A stretch of DNA of 64,000 bases, taken from positions 977,911-1,041,910 of the forward strand of contig NZ_CP007161.1 of NCBI RefSeq assembly GCF_000725285.1, read 5' to 3'. The DNA is from Virgibacillus sp. SK37 (GTDB lineage Bacteria; Bacillota; Bacilli; Bacillales; Amphibacillaceae). The position numbers and the translations under genes are program-made. The notes below the pieces were generated by a model. It saw only the letters and a list, made by a program, of their open reading frames with translations, was not told the origin of the DNA and did no database searches. Positions 28,100-36,425 of the stretch are shown here, one piece after another (within the stretch, counting starts at the first letter, position 1; every line of letters starts with the position of its first letter).

Positions 28100-28732
28100 A
28101 TGATCAAAAACAAACAAAATGTAATAGCGATTTTCCTTGTACTATTATTTGGCATTAGTTTATTTTACGTTGGGACGGATGGCTTTCAAGCCTATACAGC
28201 AGAAACAGCCAGAACAAATAAGCTGATGGAGGAAAAACCAAAATTACCAATAGTGACCTTGGAAGACAGTAATGAACGCACCTATTCTTTCTCAGAATTT
28301 GATGGGAAGTATGTTTTGATGACATTTATTTATACTTCCTGTACAGATGTATGTCTTCAACTGGAAGTAAATGCGGCAGAAGTCTATAATGCCATCCCAG
28401 AAAAATATATTGGAGAAGATATTGTGTTCTTAAGTATTAGTTTTGACCCAACAAGGGATACACCAGAACAGTTGGATAAATATAGAAGTTATTTTAAAAG
28501 TGATGGAGAAACATGGCGTATGGCTAGAATACCCAATCAAAAAGAGCTAGATACAGTGTTAAAAGAGCTTGGTGTCGTTGTAATCCCAGACGGCAACGGA
28601 AACTTTACACATAACTCTGCATTTTATCTTGCAGGTCCTGATGGGAAACTCCTTGAAGTTATGGATTATAAAAAAACAGAGGAAGCTGCTAAAAAAGTGA
28701 CAAACATTCTGAAAAGCGATTTGGAGGGATAG
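28100..28732 (+). CDS. Sco1/SenC-type copper chaperone
   Basis: This 210-residue membrane-anchored thioredoxin-fold protein has an N-terminal helix (about 8-24), the copper-binding C81-x3-C85 in TSCTDVC, and the distal H171 in NFTHNSAF. Sco proteins deliver copper to, or reduce, the CuA site of subunit II, which is encoded two genes upstream. ATG 28100 follows AGGAAGTG; a GTG at 28091 is inside that site. An 84-bp gap follows subunit I, so it is likely in the same operon. Confidence 0.9.
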   Translation: MIKNKQNVIAIFLVLLFGISLFYVGTDGFQAYTAETARTNKLMEEKPKLPIVTLEDSNERTYSFSEFDGKYVLMTFIYTSCTDVCLQLEVNAAEVYNAIPEKYIGEDIVFLSISFDPTRDTPEQLDKYRSYFKSDGETWRMARIPNQKELDTVLKELGVVVIPDGNGNFTHNSAFYLAGPDGKLLEVMDYKKTEEAAKKVTNILKSDLEG

Positions 28733-28735
28733 GCT

Positions 28736-29293
28736 ATGAAACAAGCAATCTACGGGTTGGTGTTATATGTTTTTTTAATGCTTCCACCAGTTGCTTCACT
28801 GGCAGAATCAATTATGACTGTCCACATGCATATGCAAATGCCTTTATTTGTTATCGCTGGCATGTTGATGGCTCCATACCTAAAGCAGCTGTTTCCCGGG
28901 TTCTTCTCCAAATGGAATCATAATGGTATCCCAGGAATTCTATTATTCTTTATTATTATGGTTTACTGGATGCTCCCAAGAGCGATGGACGAAGCATTGG
29001 CATATCAAACCGTAGAGGTTTTTAAATTTATTAGCTTACCGTTTTTGGCAGGTGTTCCACTACGGGACAGCTGGAATAAGCTCGGTAACATCGGCCAGAA
29101 TGTTATTTTAGTAAGCTTCAGTATTATTTCCGGGTTAATGGCATGGCTTTATATTTTTTCTCCTACACAATTATGCAACTATTATCTAAAGGTAGAACAA
29201 ATTACGTTAGGATGGGCATTTCTATTTCTGGGTTTAAGCATTACTATCTATTTCGTTCAGCAATTTTTTGTAGATCGATCACAATATGAATAA
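28736..29293 (+). CDS. Polytopic membrane protein linked to ba3 oxidase
   Basis: This 185-residue protein has about five transmembrane segments. A His/Met-rich stretch, TVHMHMQMP (about 28-36), lies near the first helix and is a plausible copper or heme contact. It starts 3 bp after the sco stop, so it is translationally coupled. I do not recognise the family firmly; a CtaG/DUF1404-like role in oxidase assembly is the best guess from context and the His/Met pattern. No signal peptidase site is evident. Confidence 0.6.
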   Translation: MKQAIYGLVLYVFLMLPPVASLAESIMTVHMHMQMPLFVIAGMLMAPYLKQLFPGFFSKWNHNGIPGILLFFIIMVYWMLPRAMDEALAYQTVEVFKFISLPFLAGVPLRDSWNKLGNIGQNVILVSFSIISGLMAWLYIFSPTQLCNYYLKVEQITLGWAFLFLGLSITIYFVQQFFVDRSQYE

Positions 29294-29303
29294 AGAAAAA
29301 CAA

Positions 29304-29333
29304 ATAGAGATAGCCTAGCTGTGGCTATCTCTA
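29304..29333. terminator. Hairpin between the oxidase operon and gerPF
   Basis: ATAGAGATAGCC (29304-29315) pairs perfectly with GGCTATCTCTAT (29322-29333). The T-rich tail is on the minus-strand side, so it best terminates the gerP transcript. Its right arm overlaps the gerPF stop codon. Confidence 0.75.
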
Positions 29334-29549
29334 TGCATTTGCAGTTACATTTTGATCATTTGCATCCGGATCAAATGGGTTTGTTGAACTAATTCCATTA
29401 TTTGTACAAATGAAATCTCCCGTATTAAGAGCTCCAGATCCTGTATTTGTTTTTGAGGTGCTTTTTGGCGACAAGTAAAAAGAATCACCAAAATTCACTA
29501 CACCTCCGCCAACACTATTTATTTTAATAGGTCCTACAATCGATGGCAT
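29331..29549 (-). CDS. gerPF: Spore germination protein GerPF
   Basis: This 72-residue protein has the GerPA/GerPF fold pattern: an N-terminal MPSIVGPIKINSVGGGVVNFGD, then NTGSGALNTGDF. It is the last gene of the gerPABCDEF operon. GerP proteins sit in the inner spore coat and are needed for nutrients to pass the coat to germinant receptors. Its paralogue gerPA is at the operon start. The stop overlaps the operon terminator. Confidence 0.93.
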   Translation of the reverse strand: MPSIVGPIKINSVGGGVVNFGDSFYLSPKSTSKTNTGSGALNTGDFICTNNGISSTNPFDPDANDQNVTANA

Positions 29550-29610
29550 AACAACACCCTCTAAATAGCTTGATAAAATAGGTTATGACAGAATTTATTT
29601 TTTGTGAGGG

Positions 29611-29979
29611 TTATCCTTTTAGTTTACGGAAATGTTTTATTCGGGATTCTGCCTGTATGTTTTTTATACTACCTGCCTGTATAATGGAAGAACTGCTTAC
29701 ACCAATAACAGAAATATGCTGAACTCGTATAGTAGGGTTATGCTGACTTGAATTCTGATTTACAGATACTTCATTCTCCATAAATTTTGCTTCGCGTTGA
29801 AAAATGGGGTAATCAGTGAACTTTTCCTCTTTTTGGGGAGTTAAATTTGCTGATTCCTTCTGAATAGCTATACCTCGAAATTTTTGATTTGTTTGCTGTG
29901 TGTCACCGATATTAAAAATGGAGCTGTTAGAAATTGAGTTAATATTCATTATGTCAATGATTGATGTTCGATTTTTCAT
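29611..29979 (-). CDS. gerPE: Spore germination protein GerPE
   Basis: This 122-residue member of the gerP operon contains two copies of the family's short beta motif: NSSIFNIGDT (about 17-26) and SSSIIQAGS (about 98-106). The charged central linker is typical of GerPE. Strong AAGGAGG precedes the ATG, 12 bp after gerPD. It is a coat-localised protein acting in coat permeability to germinants. Confidence 0.9.
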   Translation of the reverse strand: MKNRTSIIDIMNINSISNSSIFNIGDTQQTNQKFRGIAIQKESANLTPQKEEKFTDYPIFQREAKFMENEVSVNQNSSQHNPTIRVQHISVIGVSSSSIIQAGSIKNIQAESRIKHFRKLKG

Positions 29980-29991
29980 GTCATTGCCTCC

Positions 29992-30165
29992 TTATTGGGA
30001 AAGCGGCACAATTGAGCCAATGGTGAAGGCTTCAGGCGGAGTGTCAAAAAAAGAAGAAAGATTTATTTCCTCATTATCTCCGATCAGAAAAACAGAGGAA
30101 GAAGACACGACCTCTATGTTGACATTCCCAACTTCCAGCCCCCAATTATGAACTTCAAAATTCAT
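29992..30165 (-). CDS. gerPD: Spore germination protein GerPD
   Basis: This short gene encodes 57 residues beginning MNFEVHNWGLEVGNV, with the conserved block SSSSVFLIGD and the C-terminal FDTPPEAFTIGSIVPL. It aligns closely with B. subtilis GerPD (58 aa). GGAGA precedes the ATG, which is 15 bp after gerPC. It completes the gerPA-B-C-D-E-F set, so no member is missing. Confidence 0.9.
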   Translation of the reverse strand: MNFEVHNWGLEVGNVNIEVVSSSSVFLIGDNEEINLSSFFDTPPEAFTIGSIVPLSQ

Positions 30166-30180
30166 ATTAATTTCTCCTTT

Positions 30181-30747
30181 CTATTCGTTTTTCATGTATT
30201 TGGTCAGTGATTGTTGTATTTCGTGTTTGATTTGATTGGAGATATAATGATACAGATGCTCATCAGATATATTTTGGTTTTCTTGAAGGGCCTTTTCTTC
30301 ATAATAAGCAATTCTTTCAGGTAATTGCTTGGTTATATCCTGTATTAAAACTGTTTCATATTTATGGTCAATGGAACGGTTGTGTTGAGCCGCAAACTTG
30401 CGGATAAATTCAGCACCATTTTGTTGAAGGTAATGGCTTAATTCTGCATGCAATTTTTGATGTGGAGGGGGCACCTGAGATGGGGAAGAAGCCTGGTTCA
30501 TTGGCAGCCCCAAATCTTCTATATTCGCTAGGTCATTTGGTGAAAGGCCGATATGCAATGTGCCATCAAGCCGTTCGATTTTTAATTGATCAAAATTATA
30601 TTCGATTTTTTCAATTGTAGTGGAATTGGCTTGTTTGTTGGCCGCTTCCAAGTCATATAACCTTTTTTCTAAGTCCACAATCATTTGCTCTTGTTTTTTC
30701 ATATATTGGTGCAATTCATTTAGATACGTATTCCAATCCCCATGCAT
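30181..30747 (-). CDS. gerPC: Spore germination protein GerPC
   Basis: This 188-residue protein has an N-terminal coiled coil (about 10-45, KKQEQMIVDLEKRLYDLE) followed by an alpha/beta region with LHIGLSPNDL. B. subtilis GerPC has 205 residues. ATG 30747 follows AAGGGGGA; an upstream in-frame ATG (30777) lies before that site. It is the largest gerP product and probably a coat scaffold for the small GerP proteins. A hairpin separates it from gerPB. Confidence 0.9.
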   Translation of the reverse strand: MHGDWNTYLNELHQYMKKQEQMIVDLEKRLYDLEAANKQANSTTIEKIEYNFDQLKIERLDGTLHIGLSPNDLANIEDLGLPMNQASSPSQVPPPHQKLHAELSHYLQQNGAEFIRKFAAQHNRSIDHKYETVLIQDITKQLPERIAYYEEKALQENQNISDEHLYHYISNQIKHEIQQSLTKYMKNE

Positions 30748-30789
30748 AGAGATCCCCCTTCCATGAAATATGGGCATTCACCTATTGTA

Positions 30790-30824
30790 ATGTATGCACA
30801 TATCGATTTAATGTGCGAATACAT
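30790..30824. other. Hairpin inside the gerP operon (gerPB-gerPC gap)
   Basis: ATGTATGCACAT (30790-30801) is complementary to ATGTGCGAATACAT (30811-30824), allowing a 2-base bulge. It begins at the gerPB stop codon. No T run follows, so a full terminator is unlikely; an RNA stability or processing element is possible. Confidence 0.6.
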
Positions 30825-31025
30825 CTAAGGTGCTAAAGGGACGATAGGCGCTATTTCACCTGTTGCTTCCGCTTCTTCCGCAGGCTTTGTGAACTCCCCT
30901 GTGTTGTAAATATCGGATTGAGCTTGGATACTACCGCTGCTGCCAATTTGCAAGACAGAAGAGTTGGTAATGGACCCAATTTTAATCATATAGATGTTAA
31001 TGGATTGATGAACAGTAAAATGCAT
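30825..31025 (-). CDS. gerPB: Spore germination protein GerPB
   Basis: This 66-residue protein has the motif SSVLQIGSSGSIQAQSDIYNTGEF and a proline/alanine/glutamate-rich tail (PAEEAEATGEIAPIVP), as in GerPB orthologues. The start ATG 31025 follows GGAGGG; ATG 31043 would place the site inside the gene. It begins 14 bp after gerPA. Confidence 0.9.
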   Translation of the reverse strand: MHFTVHQSINIYMIKIGSITNSSVLQIGSSGSIQAQSDIYNTGEFTKPAEEAEATGEIAPIVPLAP

Positions 31026-31039
31026 AGTAACCCTCCAAA

Positions 31040-31252
31040 TCATCTCACTGGCTGATCAATTTTATCGGAATCATTTACATATGTCGTTGAATTTCCGAGG
31101 TTAATTCTGATTCCCGGTCCCGTGTTAAAAGAACCACCACCAGCAAATGTTTTGGCGGAGCTCTCCGGACTCATGTTATATACATCCCCAATATTAAATA
31201 TGCTTGATGAGGCTACTGTAATTACTTTTACTGCCCCTACTTTTGCCGGCAT
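31040..31252 (-). CDS. gerPA: Spore germination protein GerPA
   Basis: This 70-residue protein is the first gene of the gerP operon. It carries SSSIFNIGDVYNMSPESSAKTFAGG and FNTGPG, which also mark its paralogue GerPF at the other end of the operon. GGAGGAG precedes the ATG. A sigma-K-like promoter lies just upstream, in line with late mother-cell expression and coat deposition. Confidence 0.93.
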   Translation of the reverse strand: MPAKVGAVKVITVASSSIFNIGDVYNMSPESSAKTFAGGGSFNTGPGIRINLGNSTTYVNDSDKIDQPVR

Positions 31253-31272
31253 GAAAAACTCCTCCCTCTTCC

Positions 31273-31300
31273 TATTTTATGCGAATGACCTGCTTTTGTT
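31273..31300 (-). promoter_or_regulatory. Sigma-K-type promoter of the gerP operon
   Basis: On the minus strand CATAAAATA (31281-31273) matches the sigma-K -10 CATANNNTA exactly. AACA (31300-31297) is a fitting -35 at 15-bp spacing. Transcription would begin near 31266, leaving a leader only just long enough for the ribosome binding site. Confidence 0.65.
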
Positions 31301-31381
31301 ATGAAAATGAGGAATAAAATGCAGGAGGAAACCAGGACAATAGAGAATTACATAAGTAGATAAATAGAAAGGAATTTTGCT

Positions 31382-32569
31382 ATGGGAATTAATCCTTCCC
31401 CAATAAAGGGAAGTAATCGTTTAGTATGGATTGACGCAGCAAGAGGGTTCGCTGTATTTGGCATTTTCATTGTTAATATTGGTGCATTCGGTGCCCCTTA
31501 TTTTTTATATGGAGGGGAAGGAGAAGAATGGAATTCCGACATGAGTCAAGCTGTACTGGTGTTCATTGATATCTTTTTTCAAGCCAGTTTTTATACGCTG
31601 TTCTCTATGTTGTTTGGTTTTGGTTTCCAGCTTATGAAAGATCGTTTAACCATGAAAAAAGTGGAGGTTCGTTCCTTTTTATTTCGAAGAATGTCTATTC
31701 TATTTTTATTTGGTTGCATCCATGCATTTTTTATTTGGCATGGAGATATTTTATTAAGCTACAGTCTGACAGGGTTTGTTTTATTGCTATTTCTGCATGT
31801 GAAGAGAAAAACTCTATTGATATGGGGGTTAACGCTCCTAATGGTGGGGACTGTTTTAATAACACTTTCTTTGTGGAGTATGAGAGATTATTTAGGATGG
31901 ATCGATGCCTCATCAATTGACCAGGCGATTACTAATTATCAGAGTAACGATTATGGTATTATATTGGGTCAAAACTATCAGGATTGGATGTATTCAAACG
32001 GAGGAATTGGTATTATCTTTTCTTTACTGTTTGTATTTTTACCATTATTTTTGATTGGAATGTATGGAGCGAAAACAGCTGTATTTCATCAACCAGAAAA
32101 ATATAGGGGCATTCTACTACGTGTGTGGTGGATTTCTTTATTTGTCTTTTTAGGTTTGAAGCTTGGTCCATATTTATTTGGCAATCCTTTGTGGTTTTCC
32201 TATGCGCAAGATAATATCGGCGGGGCGGCTTCTGCGGTTTTCTATGTGTCAACCATTACATTGCTGGCAGGTTACTCCACAGGCTCAAGGTTGATTCAAC
32301 CATTTGTATATGTCGGAAGAATGGCTTTAACCAACTATATCTTACAATCAATAGTTAGCTTTATTTTGTTTTACGGAATTGGCTTTGGACTTTACGGTAA
32401 GACAGTTCCGATTCTCCATATAGGAATGGTACTTTGTCTGTTCACATTGCAAATATTGGGGAGTAAATGGTGGCTAACCAAGTATAATTTTGGTCCTTTG
32501 GAATGGGTTTGGCGCAGTCTTACATACAAAAAAAGCCAACCCCTACGCCGGAGTCAGCAGCAAAGATAA
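31382..32569 (+). CDS. DUF418 family membrane protein
   Basis: This 395-residue integral membrane protein has about 9-10 helices. It has the DUF418/YeiB-type N-terminal WIDAARGFAVFGIFIVNIGAF and FYTLFSMLFGFGFQLM, the internal FLFRRMSILFLFGCIHAFFIWHGDIL, and the C-terminal GRMALTNYILQS motif. B. subtilis relatives (YxaH, YrkO) are uncharacterised; distant similarity to acyltransferase-3 suggests envelope modification. A weak ribosome binding site AAAGGAATTTTGCT precedes the ATG. It is divergent from gerP. Confidence 0.8.
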   Translation: MGINPSPIKGSNRLVWIDAARGFAVFGIFIVNIGAFGAPYFLYGGEGEEWNSDMSQAVLVFIDIFFQASFYTLFSMLFGFGFQLMKDRLTMKKVEVRSFLFRRMSILFLFGCIHAFFIWHGDILLSYSLTGFVLLLFLHVKRKTLLIWGLTLLMVGTVLITLSLWSMRDYLGWIDASSIDQAITNYQSNDYGIILGQNYQDWMYSNGGIGIIFSLLFVFLPLFLIGMYGAKTAVFHQPEKYRGILLRVWWISLFVFLGLKLGPYLFGNPLWFSYAQDNIGGAASAVFYVSTITLLAGYSTGSRLIQPFVYVGRMALTNYILQSIVSFILFYGIGFGLYGKTVPILHIGMVLCLFTLQILGSKWWLTKYNFGPLEWVWRSLTYKKSQPLRRSQQQR

Positions 32570-32581
32570 AAAAATTATTTT

Positions 32582-32627
32582 AAGAATAAACCAAGACGGG
32601 CTCGGGTTTCATCTTGGTTTATTCTTA
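32582..32627. terminator. Bidirectional terminator between DUF418 gene and rocD
   Basis: AAGAATAAACCAAGA pairs with TCTTGGTTTATTCTT, flanked by A-rich and T-rich tracts. It serves the two convergent genes. Confidence 0.85.
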
Positions 32628-32633
32628 TTCTTT

Positions 32634-33830
32634 TTATTGACTCATGACTTCTTTTATTTGATCGATTGCCCAATTTAAATCGTCTTTGCTTATGATTAAA
32701 GGTGGAGCAAATCGGATGACATTCTCATGTGTCTCTTTACATAATAATCCTTTTTCTTTCAATGCTTCACAATAGGAGCGAGCAGGCTTTGTGAGTTCCA
32801 TTCCAATAAATAAGCCTTTTCCACGAACCTCTTTAATAACAGGGTTTTTCAACTTTTTCAGTTCACCCATCATATGATTACCTAACTCTAGGGATTTTTC
32901 TGCTAATTTTTCTTCCTCTAATACATCAAGTGAAGCAATTGACACAGCACATGCTAATGGATTTCCACCAAATGTAGAGCCATGGGATCCCGGGTTGAAT
33001 ACACCAAGAATATCTTTATTGGCTACAATACATGATATTGGAAATACACCTCCACCTAATGCTTTCCCTAGAATTAAAATATCTGGTGTCACATTTTCCC
33101 AATCACAGGCAAACATCTTTCCGGTACGGGCAAGTCCTGCTTGGATTTCATCTGCGATATATAGCACATTGTTTTCTTTACATACATCGTAGGCTTCCTT
33201 CAAGAATCCTTCAGGTGGCATAACGATTCCTGCTTCACCTTGAATAGGTTCGAATAGAAATCCGGCAGTATTTTCATTTATCGCTTCTTTCAATGCTTCA
33301 ATATCACCATATGGAATGATTTTTATTCCTGGGAGCATTGGTCCAAATCCACGTTTGTATTCTGCTTCTGAAGAAAGGGAGACGGCGGTCATCGTTCTTC
33401 CGTGAAAATTACCTTCACAAGCTATAATCTCGGCTTTATTTTCTTCTACACCTTTAACATCATAAGCCCAACGCCTTGCTGCTTTTACAGCTGTTTCCAC
33501 AGCTTCCGCACCTGTGTTCATCGGCAAAGCATTTTCTTTATTTGTTATTTTACAAATCTTTTCATACCATGGACCTAGCTGATCATTATGAAATGCACGG
33601 GAAGTTAGAGTAACAGCATCGGCTTGTTTTTTTAAAGCATCAATAATTCTAGGATGTCGGTGTCCTTGGTTCACAGCAGAATATGCACTCAGCATATCCA
33701 TATAGCGGTTTCCTTCAGGGTCTTCTACCCATACCCCTTCGGCTTTAGCAGCTACTACAGGAAGTGGGTGATAGTTTTTCGCTCCATATTCCTGTGTTTG
33801 GTCAATAATTTCCTGGCTATCTCTTACCAT
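32634..33830 (-). CDS. rocD: Ornithine aminotransferase RocD
   Basis: This 398-residue PLP-dependent class III aminotransferase converts ornithine and 2-oxoglutarate to glutamate semialdehyde and glutamate in arginine catabolism. PLP lysine K256 sits in ILGKALGGG. The [13 protein letters not shown] block and [11 protein letters not shown] are intact, and the N-terminal [12 protein letters not shown] is typical of ornithine aminotransferases. GGAGGG precedes the ATG. No other roc genes flank it. Confidence 0.94.
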   Translation of the reverse strand: MVRDSQEIIDQTQEYGAKNYHPLPVVAAKAEGVWVEDPEGNRYMDMLSAYSAVNQGHRHPRIIDALKKQADAVTLTSRAFHNDQLGPWYEKICKITNKENALPMNTGAEAVETAVKAARRWAYDVKGVEENKAEIIACEGNFHGRTMTAVSLSSEAEYKRGFGPMLPGIKIIPYGDIEALKEAINENTAGFLFEPIQGEAGIVMPPEGFLKEAYDVCKENNVLYIADEIQAGLARTGKMFACDWENVTPDILILGKALGGGVFPISCIVANKDILGVFNPGSHGSTFGGNPLACAVSIASLDVLEEEKLAEKSLELGNHMMGELKKLKNPVIKEVRGKGLFIGMELTKPARSYCEALKEKGLLCKETHENVIRFAPPLIISKDDLNWAIDQIKEVMSQ

Positions 33831-33985
33831 ACTATCCCTCCGTTAGAAAAATAAGGCTCCACCTTAGTATAACAGGTATTATAGTTATTTACTTCCCGTG
33901 GGCAGAGAATTGTAATCATATGATTTTTTATTCTGTCCATGATATGATAATTTTAGTAAATACTTGGGAGTAGGAGGAAAAACAA

Positions 33986-34339
33986 ATGACACATATGCAT
34001 ATTACAGCATGGGTACTTGCCTTGATTTTATTTATTGTTGCGTACGTTATGTACAATCAGGGTAAAGGTAAACCTGGTAAGATTGTTCATATGATATTGA
34101 GATTGGACTATTTATTTATTTTGTATACAGGTGGTAGCTTGCTTGGACATTATTTCGGTGGAGGAAACCTATTGCCAGAAGCAATTGTCAAAGGATTGGC
34201 CGGTATTTGGGTGATCGCCGCACTAGAAATGATTCTTGTGAAAACATCGAAAAACAAGCCTGCTAAAAGCTTCTGGATACAATTAGTAATTGCCTTTATT
34301 ATCACGCTGGTTCTTGGTTTCTGGCGTTTACCAATGTAA
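33986..34339 (+). CDS. yisL: YisL (UPF0344) membrane protein
   Basis: This 117-residue protein has four transmembrane helices and the family signatures ITAWVLALILF, MILRLDYLFILYTGG and a final FWRLPM. AGGAGG precedes the ATG. B. subtilis yisL also lies a few genes from gerP, so the synteny holds. Function unknown. It is followed by a perfect terminator that runs directly into the 40-bp repeat array. Confidence 0.88.
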   Translation: MTHMHITAWVLALILFIVAYVMYNQGKGKPGKIVHMILRLDYLFILYTGGSLLGHYFGGGNLLPEAIVKGLAGIWVIAALEMILVKTSKNKPAKSFWIQLVIAFIITLVLGFWRLPM

Positions 34340-34361
34340 AGTTTTATATGAGGGATATCTA

Positions 34362-34407
34362 ATTAGAGGTACAAATTACATGTGAATTTGTACCTCTAAT
34401 TTTTTTT
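34362..34407 (+). terminator. Terminator after yisL
   Basis: A perfect 16-bp stem, ATTAGAGGTACAAATT and AATTTGTACCTCTAAT, is followed by seven T. Its T tract forms the start of the first 40-bp repeat unit. Confidence 0.92.
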
Positions 34408-34762
34408 CGGCGGATTAGCTCGCAATGCTGCTGATTAATTTTTTCTCCGGCGGATTATCTCGCTCTGCTGCTGATTAATCTATTCTCCGGCGGATTATCT
34501 CGCTCTGCTGCTGATTAATCTATTCTCCGGCAGATTATTCCGTTGTGCTGCTGATTAATTTTTTCTCTGGCGGAATATCTCGCTCTGCTGCTAATTAATC
34601 TATTCTTCGGCGGATTATTCCGTTGTGCTGCTGATTAATTTTTTCTCTGGCGGAATATCTCGCTCTGCTGCTAATTAATCTATTCTCCGGCGGATTATTC
34701 CGTTGTGCTGCTGATTAATTTTTTCTCTGGCGGATTATCACGCTCTGTTGCCGATAGTTTTT
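34403..34762. repeat. 40-bp tandem repeat array (nine units)
   Basis: Units start at 34405, 34445, 34485, 34525, 34565, 34605, 34645, 34685 and 34725, an exact 40-bp period. The core is CTCCGGCGGATTATCTCGCT followed by CTGCTGCTGATTAATCTATT. From 34525 on, two variants alternate (CGTTGTG units and CGCTCTG units), giving an 80-bp higher-order unit; 34565-34644 and 34645-34724 differ at one base. There are no unique spacers, so it is not CRISPR. The last unit decays near 34760. No open frame is maintained. Function unknown. Confidence 0.95.
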
Positions 34763-34829
34763 GTCGGTAGTTCGCAATTTACTCCAACTGTGCAAAAGGT
34801 GAAACTGATAAGATTCTTTTTCAGCACTC

Positions 34830-34990
34830 TAACATTAGGAAATTAGAACTTGAACTACCCGCCACTTATTTAACCTCGCGGTCAAATTGAAGTGGGGGAT
34901 TCCTAAGTACAGAAACCCAACGGTCTCTACTTGATTAGGCGATCTCCACAGTTCCTGCGGTTAAGAGGCGGAGTGCCTCGTCTTTCAGAT
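34830..34990 (-). ncRNA. Probable TnpB right end and omega-RNA scaffold
   Basis: Downstream of tnpB, reading the minus strand, GGAATCCCCCACTT pairs with AAGTGGCGGG around an inner ATTTGACC/GGTTAAAT hairpin, and the element ends ...TTCAA at 34850. This is the layout of IS605/IS1341 right ends, whose RNA (overlapping the tnpB 3' end) guides TnpB. The following 20 bases (34849 down to 34830) would be the guide. The upstream limit inside tnpB is approximate. Confidence 0.6.
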
Positions 34991-36116
34991 TTTGTGCCGC
35001 GTTCAAGTCCCGGTCATGATGCGTTTGGCAAGAAGGACAGTCCCATTTACGCAAGGCAAGGTTTTTGACGTCCTTATGCTGATGACCACAGTTGGAGCAT
35101 AATTGGCTGCTTGGGAATGTCTTTGAAACAACGACAACCTGCTTTCCGTACCATTCGGCCTTGTATTCCAGCATCGTACGAAAAGTCGACCAGCTTGCTT
35201 CACTGATTACCTTTGAAAGCTGTCTATTTTGCAGCATATCTTTCACCTGCAAATCCTCAATTCCGATGATGTCGTGGTTTTTGACAATTTCGGTGGAGAG
35301 TTTATGCAGGTAATCGTTGCGTTTATTCATGATTTGCTCGTGCAGGCGGGCGACTTTTCGGCGCTGTTTCTGGTAATTGTGAGCCTCTGCAAGTTTGCAT
35401 TTGCGGCGGAGAGCACCTTTACGTCTTCTGGACAGGATCCGTTGCGCCTTGGCCAGCTTCTTCTCCAGTTTGCGTACATGCCGTGGATTTTCATGACGGG
35501 TTCCGTCTGAAAGAACGGCAAATTCCTTCAGACCAACATCGATGCCGACCGCAGATCCTGTTTTCGGCAGTTCCGACACATTCGTTTCCACCAGAATGGA
35601 GACAAAGTATTTACCGGAAGGGTTGCGGCGAACGGTCGCATTTAAGATACGGCCTTCAACTTCACGGCTTTTTGCAAAACGGACAAGTCCAAGTTTCGGG
35701 AGCTTCACATGGTTGCCAACAATCGCAATATTACCGTTTGTATGCCGGGTGACATAGGACTGGACTGGATTGTTTTTCGATTTAAAGCGTGGCCGGTCAT
35801 TCTGTTTACGGAAGAAGCGATCATAAGCATCCGCTAGGTTCTTCAATGCGGATTGCAGGGAAATGGAATCCACTTCCTTCAGCCAGATGGATTCTTTCTT
35901 TAGGACGGTAAGTGCTTTGGAACAAAGGCTATAGGTAAGGCCTGTACCCGTTTTTTCATAGGTTGTGTTCCATTCCTCAAGGAAATGGTTGAACACAAAT
36001 CGACTACAGCCAAGTGTTTTGGCAATCAGTATCTCCTGTTGATGATTCGGATAGATACGGAATTTATACGCTTTATGTACAGCGCCCACCTCCCTAATAA
36101 GAATATACGTTCCCAT
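34935..36116 (-). CDS. tnpB: TnpB (IS200/IS605-IS1341 family RNA-guided nuclease)
   Basis: This 393-residue TnpB has the typical N-terminal [10 protein letters not shown], wedge/REC region, and an intact split RuvC: D193 (GIDVGLKE), E287 (IGIEDL), D370 (HDRDLNAA), with a zinc ribbon C340-x2-C343 and C360-x2-C363. TnpB proteins cut DNA matching an omega-RNA guide and so keep the element at the donor site. No tnpA lies beside it. The start is unclear. ATG 36116 lies inside a TATAAT-like promoter element. The natural family start (just before HKAYKF, behind GGGAGGTGGG) falls on GTA here. GTG at 36089 is another option. Confidence 0.9.
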   Translation of the reverse strand: MGTYILIREVGAVHKAYKFRIYPNHQQEILIAKTLGCSRFVFNHFLEEWNTTYEKTGTGLTYSLCSKALTVLKKESIWLKEVDSISLQSALKNLADAYDRFFRKQNDRPRFKSKNNPVQSYVTRHTNGNIAIVGNHVKLPKLGLVRFAKSREVEGRILNATVRRNPSGKYFVSILVETNVSELPKTGSAVGIDVGLKEFAVLSDGTRHENPRHVRKLEKKLAKAQRILSRRRKGALRRKCKLAEAHNYQKQRRKVARLHEQIMNKRNDYLHKLSTEIVKNHDIIGIEDLQVKDMLQNRQLSKVISEASWSTFRTMLEYKAEWYGKQVVVVSKTFPSSQLCSNCGHQHKDVKNLALRKWDCPSCQTHHDRDLNAAQNLKDEALRLLTAGTVEIA

Positions 36117-36290
36117 TATAACACACTATCTTATTGGTTGGTAGGAGATGTCGAACAATTGAGGCAGCATACGCTGCCCCTTGTCCGAAGGCGATTCATC
36201 TCCCACCTACTCACTGGGCTGCGCCCTTCACGTTCCTTGAGGATGGGAGTATTCTCGCCTATTTTCGGATAAAATTTGAAGGGAACTCTT
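36117..36290. mobile_element. Left-end region of the solo tnpB element with nested palindromes
   Basis: GGTAGGAGATG (36140-36150) pairs with CATCTCCCACC (36197-36207), enclosing GGCAGC/GCTGCC (36163-36178). Beyond it GGGC/GCCC (36216-36226) is followed by CTTGAGGATGGGAG, which can pair instead with the CTCCCACC arm. Such subterminal hairpins are what IS605-type TnpA recognises. The exact left boundary is not determined. Confidence 0.55.
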
Positions 36291-36425
36291 CTTTTTAAAC
36301 ATTTCCAACACTATATCGCTTGTTATTTATGAAGGTTTTTCAACAATCATAGCGATTTCATTGACTATTCAGCTGAAACATTAATAATAGAAAGGAATGA
36401 GTTTACATATTGGAGGAGCTTTTAT

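Noticed and set aside
34403-34762. CRISPR array
   Set aside because: The 40-bp units are contiguous, without unique spacers, units diverge along their whole length, and no cas genes are nearby.
35092-35757. Plus-strand open frames of up to 93 codons inside tnpB
   Set aside because: They are mirror frames of the intact tnpB gene, with no family resemblance and no translation signals.
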